Source: Clostridiaceae bacterium (GTDB lineage: Bacteria; Bacillota; Clostridia; Peptostreptococcales; Peptostreptococcaceae). Taken from it: DNA of 13,448 nucleotides. The position numbers were made by a program, and so were the translations under genes. The stretch's first letter is position 1; each line of letters begins with the position of its first letter. This document shows, piece after piece, positions 1 through 6,454 of this stretch. The notes below the pieces were generated by a model. The model was given only the letters and a program-made list of their open reading frames with translations, ran no database searches and had not been told where the DNA came from. The stretch covers positions 1 to 13,448 of the forward strand of contig CABIVQ010000068.1 of NCBI GenBank assembly GCA_902362365.1, in the 5' to 3' direction.

Positions 1-326
1 ACTAGTCACTATGGGTCTATTTTTTTGCAAAAAACATTTTACTTTATTTGGAAATTAAATTTAACTAGCACAATAGATTAATTATTCTATTTTTATATTA
101 TTGATTAAGATAGTTTTTTCAAAAAAAGTATGAAAAAGCTAAACTTTTCACAATGATATATTCTATATATAATTTAAAGTGTAAAGGATAGTTATTAAAC
201 ATCAATGTTAATGGGATACTTTTTTCACAAAATTTATGAAAAATCTCAGCTTTTATATAAATTTCTTTTATAATATAATGGGATTTGTAATAAACAGTAT
301 AATTTTGGAAAAAGGGAGGAGCATAT
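1..326. other. AT-rich leader upstream of the PTS operon, no gene seen
   Basis: No credible coding region lies here. The one reverse-strand reading frame (119-343) has no ribosome binding site and runs over the regulator's own start. The stretch holds a perfect 14-bp palindrome TTTTTTGCAAAAAA (21-34). It also holds an imperfect dyad TGAAAAAG/CTTTTCA (131-150), an imperfect dyad around ATTAAACAT/ATGTTAAT (194-212) and a dyad TTTTTCA/TGAAAAA (221-243), all ahead of the -10 boxes. These are plausible protein-binding sites for an activator-controlled promoter. I see no clear terminator of an upstream gene. Confidence 0.6.
251..279 (+). promoter_or_regulatory. Probable promoter of the PTS/peptidase operon
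   Basis: Two overlapping perfect TATAAT hexamers occur at 269-274 and 274-279. The hexamer 17 bp upstream of the second is TTTTAT (251-256), a poor match to TTGACA. A good -10 with a weak -35 is typical of promoters that need an activator, which fits the PRD-type activator encoded immediately downstream. The start of transcription would fall near 281-287, about 40 nt before the first gene. The assignment is by eye. Confidence 0.5.
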
Positions 327-2237
327 ATGCGAGAAAGTCTCATTCTTAAAGAGTTAAAAGACAGTGGTGATTATCTAAGTTTAGATTATTTCTCAAAGAA
401 ATTTGAAGTATCAACTAGAACAATAAGAAATGATATGAAGATAATCGCAATTGATGAAAAATGTAATGGGTTTAAAATAGAATATAAGAGTAAGCTGGGA
501 TATATTTTACAGATAGAAGATGAAATGAGATTTGAACGATATCTTAAAAGCTTATCCCCTGTTCCTTTAGATAGCCCAGAACAGCGATTAAATTCAATAA
601 CTGCATTACTTTTATTAAAAGATGATTATACAACTATAGAACAACTCAGCCAAGAGTTTTTAGTTAGCACATCTTTAATTAAAAATGATTTAAAAAGATT
701 AAGTCAAAAACTTAAAGATACAAATTTAGAATTAGAACGTAAAGCACATTATGGGATTAAGATAATAGGACCAATTAAATATAAACAGAAGATTCTATCA
801 GAAATTGCATCAAAAGATAATAGAAAGCTTGAAGAGTTTTATAGTAAATTTATCAGTGATAAGAAAATGGAAAATATAAAGACTACAGAGGAAAATATAC
901 TAGTTAAATATAAGCTAGAAGCAAACTTTGTAGAGCTTGAGGAATTAAAACTTCAATTAGTACTTTTATATATTAAAGCTAGTTTGAGGAGAAATAACGA
1001 AGAAAAAGAAATTACACAATTAAAGGTATCTTATAATGATATTATAATAGAACATATTATCAGAGAAGTTTTTTCTGAACTTCAATTTTTTATTACAGAT
1101 GAGGAAAAGGATTACCTTAGTGATTTTATAAAAAGAAAAACTAAAAATAAGGAATCTGAAATAAATAGTGCTCAAAAAGATAAGTTACAAGAACTTATAT
1201 ATAATTTCTTTGAAGAGGTAGATAAAGAATATAACACTTATTTCTTAGAAGATAAAGAATTTTTTAATTTATTATATCTTCATATAGCATCTTTAATAGA
1301 ACGTGTTAGGAGAGAACAAAATCTAAAAAATCCTTTCTCTCGTCAAATAAGTCATCAATATCCAACTGTATTTAATTTAGCAATTCAATTATCTAAGAGG
1401 CTAGAAAAAGAATACGGAATTAAGATTAATCAACATGAAATTGGATTTATAGCTACTCATATTGCAGTGCCTTTTGAAAAAAGACAAGGAGAAAATTTTA
1501 AACAAAAATACAAGATAGGAATAGTTTGTTCTTCGGGTGGAGGAAGTGCTTATTTAATTAAATTAAGATTACAAGAAATATTTCCAAATGCTGAGGTACA
1601 GAATTTTTCATTATTGGATAAAGATAAAATAGTAAACTTTTCACCAGATTTGATTTTTTCAATTACGGATTTAAGTTTTGAAGTGCATGCTCCTGTAATT
1701 TTAATAAAAGAGATACTAGATGATTTAGATTATTTAAAAATAAAGGAAAGTGTAAGATATGTAGATGATTTTGGAAAAGTAACTAATCCTAAACAGTATT
1801 TCTTAAGTTTATTTAGCAAGAAACATTTTACTTGTATTACACAAAAATCAGAATATAAAGGCATTCTTGACACGATGGCACAAAAAGTAGTTGAAGATGG
1901 GGCCTGTGCACCGAGTTATCCAAAAGATGTTTGGGAGCGAGAGAGTTTTCTAAATACAATATATACAAATGGGGTTACAATTCCACATCCAATTGAAATG
2001 ACAGGGAATAAAAACTTAATATCAGTAGGTCTTGTACAAACTGATATTGAATACGAAGAACGTAAACCTAAAATTATATTTATGGTTTCTTTAATAAAAG
2101 GAAATCTTGAATTACATAAACTAGTTACAAAGCATCTTAGTATTATTATGGAAGATGAAAGTGTTGTTAATAGATTAAGGGAATCACAGTCATATGAAGA
2201 ATTCATGCATAAATTAAAAAATAGCCTGGGGGGATAG
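327..2237 (+). CDS. PRD-domain PTS-responsive transcriptional activator (MtlR/LicR type)
   Basis: This is a cytoplasmic DNA-binding activator whose activity is set by PTS phosphorylation. The 636 residues fit the family. An N-terminal HTH lies at about 5-60 and a second HTH at about 90-145. Two PTS regulation domains follow (about 180-285 and 290-390), then a Gat/Bgl-like EIIB domain with Cys401 in a CSSGGGSA loop (about 395-480). A fructose/mannitol-type EIIA domain ends the protein (about 495-636), with His554 in TIPHP and His597. PRD2 keeps both usual histidines (His319, His378). PRD1 has Ile216 and Phe267 where they would be, so it probably is not phosphorylated in the usual way. The ATG follows AGGGAGGA by 6 nt. 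It is the first gene of the operon, 3 nt before the M42 peptidase, so it probably regulates its own transcript. No RNA antiterminator target is visible upstream, and the HTH architecture argues for a DNA-binding activator rather than a BglG-type antiterminator. Confidence 0.9.
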   Translation: MRESLILKELKDSGDYLSLDYFSKKFEVSTRTIRNDMKIIAIDEKCNGFKIEYKSKLGYILQIEDEMRFERYLKSLSPVPLDSPEQRLNSITALLLLKDDYTTIEQLSQEFLVSTSLIKNDLKRLSQKLKDTNLELERKAHYGIKIIGPIKYKQKILSEIASKDNRKLEEFYSKFISDKKMENIKTTEENILVKYKLEANFVELEELKLQLVLLYIKASLRRNNEEKEITQLKVSYNDIIIEHIIREVFSELQFFITDEEKDYLSDFIKRKTKNKESEINSAQKDKLQELIYNFFEEVDKEYNTYFLEDKEFFNLLYLHIASLIERVRREQNLKNPFSRQISHQYPTVFNLAIQLSKRLEKEYGIKINQHEIGFIATHIAVPFEKRQGENFKQKYKIGIVCSSGGGSAYLIKLRLQEIFPNAEVQNFSLLDKDKIVNFSPDLIFSITDLSFEVHAPVILIKEILDDLDYLKIKESVRYVDDFGKVTNPKQYFLSLFSKKHFTCITQKSEYKGILDTMAQKVVEDGACAPSYPKDVWERESFLNTIYTNGVTIPHPIEMTGNKNLISVGLVQTDIEYEERKPKIIFMVSLIKGNLELHKLVTKHLSIIMEDESVVNRLRESQSYEEFMHKLKNSLGG

Positions 2238-2240
2238 CAG

Positions 2241-3284
2241 ATGAATTTAGAGTTTCTAAAAAAACTATCAGAAGCAGATGGAATAGCATCTAATGAAGGG
2301 GAAGTTAGAAAAGTACTGTTAGATGAGTTAAAATCACACAGCGATAATATAGTTTGTGATGGATTGGGAAGTATTATTTTTTCAAAAGAAATAAATGAGA
2401 ATGCACCTAAAATTATGATTTGTGCTCATATGGATGAAGTAGGTTTCATAGTAAGAAGCATAAGTAAAGATGGAATGATCCATTTAATGGTAGTTGGTGG
2501 AGTTAAACCTTTAGCACAACACTTACAGAAAGTAAGGATAACAACTGAAAGTGGAGTTAAAATACCTGCGATTATAAATGGTACTTATAAAAATGAAGCA
2601 ACAGAAGATTTATATGCAGATATAGGCGCTTATACAGATGAAGAAGTATATAATTTAGGAATTCAAGTTGGAGATATGGTAACATATGCAACTGAGTTCG
2701 AAAAGTTTTCACTTCCTAATAGATTAGTAGGTAAAGCCTTTGATGATCGTCTAGGATGTTTCGTAATGGGAGAAGTACTAAAAAATTTAGATGATAAAAA
2801 ATTAAATAGTAATATTTACTTCGCAGCTACTAGTAGCGAAGAAGTAGGTATAAGAGGAGCAAAAACAGCAGCGCAATTAATAAACCCAGATGTTGTATTT
2901 GTAATAGATGTAGCCTGCCATAGAAATGAGTTTGTACGCGATCATACAAATAAAAAGCAAATTGATAAAGGTGTAATGCTTATGCATTTTGATAGAACAT
3001 TAGCACCAAATAAAAAAATGATAAATTATGTGAAGGAAACTGCAAGTAATATAAATGTTCCACTTCAACACGATATGTTCAAATCGGGTGGAACTGATGG
3101 AGGAGAAGCACACAAGGTAAATGAAGGAAAGCCAACTGTAGTTACTTGTCTTCCAGTTAGATATGGTCATTGTGCTTTTTCAATAGTAAGCCCAATAGAT
3201 CTTGAATTAATAATTAAGTTATATACAGAATTAATATTAAATTTTGATTCTGAGAAATACAAAGAAATAAAAAAATTTATCTAA
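2241..3284 (+). CDS. M42-family metallo-aminopeptidase (FrvX/YpdE-like)
   Basis: This is a predicted cytosolic dinuclear-metal aminopeptidase that trims N-terminal residues from short peptides; M42 enzymes usually form dodecameric shells. The 347 residues are a full family length. Expected metal ligands are present: His63 and Asp65 in AHMDEVG, Asp168 in AFDDR, Glu201, Asp223 and His310 in PVRYGHCA. Glu200 in TSSEEVG is the likely catalytic base. The C-terminal GGTDGGEAH and RYGHCA wording recalls E. coli FrvX and YpdE, both encoded beside PTS genes, more than the general M42 pattern of GGTDA and RYIHS; this comparison is from memory. The start lies 3 nt after the regulator stop, behind a G-rich site (2228-2234) overlapping the regulator's end, which suggests translational coupling. 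Older annotations call relatives endoglucanase (CelM), but the ligand set argues for peptidase. Confidence 0.88.
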   Translation: MNLEFLKKLSEADGIASNEGEVRKVLLDELKSHSDNIVCDGLGSIIFSKEINENAPKIMICAHMDEVGFIVRSISKDGMIHLMVVGGVKPLAQHLQKVRITTESGVKIPAIINGTYKNEATEDLYADIGAYTDEEVYNLGIQVGDMVTYATEFEKFSLPNRLVGKAFDDRLGCFVMGEVLKNLDDKKLNSNIYFAATSSEEVGIRGAKTAAQLINPDVVFVIDVACHRNEFVRDHTNKKQIDKGVMLMHFDRTLAPNKKMINYVKETASNINVPLQHDMFKSGGTDGGEAHKVNEGKPTVVTCLPVRYGHCAFSIVSPIDLELIIKLYTELILNFDSEKYKEIKKFI

Positions 3285-3298
3285 GAGGAGAAAAAGAC

Positions 3299-3613
3299 AT
3301 GGGATCAACAGAATTTGAAGTAATGGAACTTATAACTACTGCTGGGGAAAGTAAAGCTAAAGCTTTTGAAGCATTAAAAATGGTAAAGGATAAGAAGTTT
3401 GATGAGGCTAGAGAATTAATAGCTGAAGCTAGAAAAATAGATGTTCAAGCACATAGGATTCAAACTGAGCTAATAACTAGGGATATAGATGAAGATCAAG
3501 AAAGTCCTGCTATGGGATTATTAATGGTTCATGCTCAAGATCACTATATGACATCTCAGTTAGCAAAGGATTTAATAGAAACTTTAATAGAGGTACTTGA
3601 TGATACAAAGTAA
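3299..3613 (+). CDS. PTS lactose/cellobiose-family EIIA
   Basis: This is a small cytoplasmic phosphocarrier that passes phosphate from HPr to the EIIB encoded next. Its 104 residues match the family, which forms a trimer of three-helix bundles. The active-site histidine is His78 in MVHAQDH, and Asp81 of the same motif is the metal-binding residue at the trimer axis in the lactococcal IIALac structure. An amphipathic helix containing AHRIQTELI precedes it. A GAGGAG site at 3285-3290 directly follows the M42 stop and sits 8 nt before the ATG. The family is clear. The transported sugar (lactose, cellobiose, chitobiose or something else) cannot be read from this protein. Confidence 0.93.
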   Translation: MGSTEFEVMELITTAGESKAKAFEALKMVKDKKFDEARELIAEARKIDVQAHRIQTELITRDIDEDQESPAMGLLMVHAQDHYMTSQLAKDLIETLIEVLDDTK

Positions 3614-3655
3614 TTAAAAGAATTAATTGTAAAAATATAAATTAAAAATAATTTT

Positions 3656-3661
3656 AGGGGG
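3656..3661 (+). promoter_or_regulatory. Ribosome binding site deciding the EIIB start
   Basis: AGGGGG lies only 1 nt before the ATG at 3663 but 7 nt before the in-frame ATG at 3669. Normal spacing therefore selects 3669 as the start. Confidence 0.7.
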
Positions 3662-3668
3662 AATGATT

Positions 3669-4010
3669 ATGAAAATATTATTATGCTGTGCAGGTGGATT
3701 TTCTACTAACATGTTAATGCAAAATATGAAGAAGGTAGTTAAAGAAAGTACTAAACTAGATGAAAATGATTTTAAATTTACAGCTATACCAGCTGATTCA
3801 TTAGAAAGTGAGATAGATGATTGGGATATAGTGATGATTGGGCCACAAGTTTCTCACAAAACTGACTTTATAGAATCAATATGTAAGCCAAGAAATAAAC
3901 CTTTTGTTGTAATAGATAAAGATGTATATGGAAAAATGGATGGGGCAACAGTAATGAAATTAGCTTTAGTAACATATAAAAAACATGAATTAGCTAATGC
4001 AGCAAAATAG
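3669..4010 (+). CDS. PTS lactose/cellobiose-family EIIB
   Basis: This cytoplasmic 113-residue protein takes phosphate from EIIA onto a cysteine and hands it to the substrate bound in EIIC. The first strand and P-loop read KILLCCAGGFSTNML. By alignment with the CxxGMST pattern of E. coli ChbB, Cys7 is the phosphorylated residue and Cys6 an extra neighbour. The rest has the usual alternating strands and helices, with IVMIGPQVSH matching the family's second conserved strand. An upstream in-frame ATG at 3663 would add two residues but is too close to the ribosome binding site. A 55-nt AT-rich gap separates it from EIIA and contains a small hairpin with arms AAATTA and TAATTT (3639-3654). That gap is the longest in this operon, with no terminator in it. 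Confidence 0.93.
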   Translation: MKILLCCAGGFSTNMLMQNMKKVVKESTKLDENDFKFTAIPADSLESEIDDWDIVMIGPQVSHKTDFIESICKPRNKPFVVIDKDVYGKMDGATVMKLALVTYKKHELANAAK

Positions 4011-4034
4011 TGGAGATAAAAATTAATAAATAAT

Positions 4035-4040
4035 AGGGGG
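4035..4040 (+). promoter_or_regulatory. Ribosome binding site deciding the EIIC start
   Basis: AGGGGG abuts the ATG at 4041 with no spacer but lies 6 nt before the in-frame ATG at 4047. The second ATG is the likely start. Confidence 0.7.
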
Positions 4041-4046
4041 ATGACA

Positions 4047-5372
4047 ATGTTCGCAAAGTTTGAAGCATTTATGAATCGTGTATTTACACCTATAGCTCAC
4101 AAAGTGGATAATCAACGTCACTTAAGTGCTATAAAAGCAGGAATGGTAGCAATGACTCCATTCACTATACTAGGTAGTTTCTTTGCTATAATTCCAGCAC
4201 TTCCAAATATGATAGGTGAAAATAACCCAGTAAGTCAATTTATATTAAATAACGCAGAAATATTAGATTTACCAGTAACTCTTTCGATAGGATTAATCGG
4301 ACTGTATGCTTGTATGTGTATATCTTTCAACTTAGGTAATCATTACAAATTATATATTCCAGGTTGTGTTACTCTTTCTACTTTTGCTTTCTTATTCTTA
4401 GTATCATCGTTTACACCAGATGGAACTTTGGAACTTGGAAACTTAGGCGCTAAAGGTTTATTTACAGGTATGCTTACAGCTATAGGAGCAGTAGAACTTT
4501 ATAATTTATGTAAGAAGAAAAATCTTACAATTAGGATGCCAGAAGGTGTACCAGACTTCGTGTCTAAATCATTTGAATTAATACCTACAACTATAATCGT
4601 TGGTGGTACATTCATCGTATTACGTTTTGTATCCTTAAATGTTTTTGGAGAACTACCGCCACAAATACTTACTAGATTCTTAGAACCGTTAGTAGGTAGT
4701 ATGGATAACCCATGGGCAGTATTGGCATTAAATTTCTGTATATGTACGGTATTCTTCTTTGGTATACACTCATCAGTTTTCAGCCCAATAACTCGTCCGA
4801 TAATGGTTACATTTATAGCTGAAAATATAGCTGCTATGCAAGCTGGTCAGCCAATACCTCACTTCTATACAGCAGGTGCATCTAGTGCATTCTTCGGATT
4901 TACAGGCGCAGGTATAACTATAGGTTGTGTAATAGCGTGTATGTTATCTAAAAATAAGAGTTTCAGAAAGATTGGTCAAGTATCATTATTCCCATCATTA
5001 TTCGGTATAAATGAACCAATATTATTTGGTGCTCCAATAATATTAAATCCAATAATGTTTATACCATTTGTATTTGGTGGAGCAATAATAGGTACATTAC
5101 CTATGTTCTTAATGCACTACGGATGGCTAGCTAAGCCAGTATTTGATCCTCCATATGTTGGAGTATTCCTTGAGGGGTTCTTAACAAATGGAGATTGGCG
5201 TTCAATAGTAGCAAATGCAATACAATTAGTATTAACAGTATTACTATATATGCCATTCTTTAAAATAATGGAACGTCAAGCTAAAGCTAAATTAGAAGAA
5301 AGTAAATGTGCTAAAAATATATTTACAGAAGATGAAGCTGATTTATTAGATGATTTAGACTTAGATTTCTAG
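4047..5372 (+). CDS. PTS lactose/cellobiose-family EIIC permease
   Basis: This is the membrane channel of the PTS, which moves the substrate across the cytoplasmic membrane while EIIB phosphorylates it. The 441 residues contain about ten hydrophobic segments, beginning with an amphipathic N-terminus followed by AIKAGMVAMTPFTILGSFF. The two residues that contact the substrate in the Bacillus cereus ChbC structure have clear counterparts: His241 in FGIHSSVFSP and Glu323 in GINEPILFGAP. The tail is strongly acidic (DEADLLDDLDLDF). Codon choice differs from the neighbours: six of nine arginines use CGT and about half the phenylalanines use TTC by hand count. This may reflect selection for high expression. 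The stop overlaps the next gene's ribosome binding site. The substrate is unknown. No 6-phospho-glycosidase gene is adjacent, so a simple beta-diglucoside is not an obvious choice. Confidence 0.93.
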   Translation: MFAKFEAFMNRVFTPIAHKVDNQRHLSAIKAGMVAMTPFTILGSFFAIIPALPNMIGENNPVSQFILNNAEILDLPVTLSIGLIGLYACMCISFNLGNHYKLYIPGCVTLSTFAFLFLVSSFTPDGTLELGNLGAKGLFTGMLTAIGAVELYNLCKKKNLTIRMPEGVPDFVSKSFELIPTTIIVGGTFIVLRFVSLNVFGELPPQILTRFLEPLVGSMDNPWAVLALNFCICTVFFFGIHSSVFSPITRPIMVTFIAENIAAMQAGQPIPHFYTAGASSAFFGFTGAGITIGCVIACMLSKNKSFRKIGQVSLFPSLFGINEPILFGAPIILNPIMFIPFVFGGAIIGTLPMFLMHYGWLAKPVFDPPYVGVFLEGFLTNGDWRSIVANAIQLVLTVLLYMPFFKIMERQAKAKLEESKCAKNIFTEDEADLLDDLDLDF

Positions 5373-5375
5373 GAG
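5371..5375 (+). promoter_or_regulatory. Ribosome binding site overlapping the EIIC stop
   Basis: AGGAG begins inside the EIIC TAG stop (5370-5372). It touches the ATG at 5376 but is 6 nt from the in-frame ATG at 5382, which is therefore preferred. The overlap suggests translational coupling. Confidence 0.7.
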
Positions 5376-5381
5376 ATGGGT

Positions 5382-6452
5382 ATGAATAGTAGATTAGATA
5401 AAATTAAAAAATTAATAGAAGCAAAAAATATAGATGCATTACTAATAAAAGGTAAAAGTAATAAGCGATACATTGGCGCTTTAACAGGTAGTGGAGTATA
5501 TGTTTTAGTTACAAAAGATAAGGTTTATCAAATTTTAGACGGAAGATACATTGATGAAGCAAATAAAAAAACAACTGGATTCGAAAATAAAGTTGTTCCA
5601 CAAGGATCATATATACCAACTATAATAGATTTACTTAAAGAATTATCTATGCAAAAGGTTGGAATAGAGAGCCAAGCTATGAGTATAAAAGAGTATATTA
5701 CTTTAAAAGAGCATAACTTTGATATTGAATTAATAACTAATGAGCTAGGAAAAGTAAGATCAGTAAAGTCTAAAGAAGAAATTGAAATTATTAGAAAAGC
5801 TTGTGAGTTAACAGATGAAATATTTGAAGAAGTTATTTCTGAAATAAAAGAAGGTATGACAGAGTTAGAGGTTTCTGCATTACTTCATTATTGGACTTTG
5901 AGAAAGGGTGCAAGTGGTATGGCTTTTGATCCAATTGTTGCATCTGGTGAAAGGGGGGCCATGCCACATGGCCGTCCTACAACGAAAAAATTAAAAAGAA
6001 ATGAAGCTATAACCATTGATTTCGGTATTGTTTATAAAGGGTATCAATCTGATATGACTCGTACGATATCTATAGGAGAACCACCAAAAATAATTCAAGA
6101 GATATATAAAGCAGTTTTAAAGGCTCAGGAGTTGGCAATAGAAGGAATTCGAGAAGGAGTATCTGCTAGAAGTGTAGATAAAATTGCTAGAGATAGTATA
6201 ACAGAATCAGGCTTTGGTGAGTATTTTACTCATGGCTTAGGTCATGGAATGGGACTTGGTGATGGTGAAGTACCTACGCTAAACTCTAGAAGTGAAGATA
6301 TTCTAGAAGAAGGCATGGTTATGTCATGTGAACCAGGTATATATATTCCTGATGTAGGTGGAGTACGAATAGAAGATGATATCGTAATAATAAATGGAAA
6401 AGGTGTTTCACTCAATAAGACGTCAAAAGAATGGATTATACTAGGAGAGTAA
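5382..6452 (+). CDS. M24-family peptidase (Xaa-Pro aminopeptidase/dipeptidase type)
   Basis: This predicted cytosolic pita-bread metallopeptidase has 356 residues. A creatinase-like N-terminal domain spans about 3-125 and the catalytic domain about 130-356. All five metal ligands are present: Asp213 (TIDFG), Asp224 (SDMTR), His288 (HGLGHG), Glu317 (SCEPG) and Glu331 (RIEDD). His196 in MPHGR and His284 also match active-site histidines of the family. The histidine normally seven residues after the metal-binding His (GHG..L..HE; His361 in E. coli PepP) is Gly295 here, in GHGMGLGDGEVP. The metal site is thus intact, but substrate handling may differ from proline-specific enzymes. E. coli YpdF, an M24 aminopeptidase, is also encoded beside an M42 enzyme (YpdE) and PTS genes, which supports a peptide-processing role here. 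The next gene begins 2 nt after its stop. Confidence 0.88.
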   Translation: MNSRLDKIKKLIEAKNIDALLIKGKSNKRYIGALTGSGVYVLVTKDKVYQILDGRYIDEANKKTTGFENKVVPQGSYIPTIIDLLKELSMQKVGIESQAMSIKEYITLKEHNFDIELITNELGKVRSVKSKEEIEIIRKACELTDEIFEEVISEIKEGMTELEVSALLHYWTLRKGASGMAFDPIVASGERGAMPHGRPTTKKLKRNEAITIDFGIVYKGYQSDMTRTISIGEPPKIIQEIYKAVLKAQELAIEGIREGVSARSVDKIARDSITESGFGEYFTHGLGHGMGLGDGEVPTLNSRSEDILEEGMVMSCEPGIYIPDVGGVRIEDDIVIINGKGVSLNKTSKEWIILGE

Positions 6453-6454
6453 AA

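Noticed and set aside
131..150. Possible CcpA cre-like dyad TGAAAAAG/CTTTTCA
   Set aside because: The arms are too far apart and have an extra base on one side compared with the compact cre palindrome. I kept it only as a generic dyad.
119..343. Reverse-strand 74-residue open frame in the leader
   Set aside because: No ribosome binding site, AT-driven residue composition (Phe, Ile, Tyr, Lys), and it runs through the regulator's start and the predicted promoter.
3614..3668. Possible terminator or promoter between EIIA and EIIB
   Set aside because: The only hairpin is 6 bp of pure A-T and there is no paired -35/-10, so read-through is expected.
6431..6454. Earlier ATG for the lyase, adding eight residues
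   Set aside because: It lies inside the M24 gene with no ribosome binding site, whereas AGGAG is correctly placed for ATG 6455.
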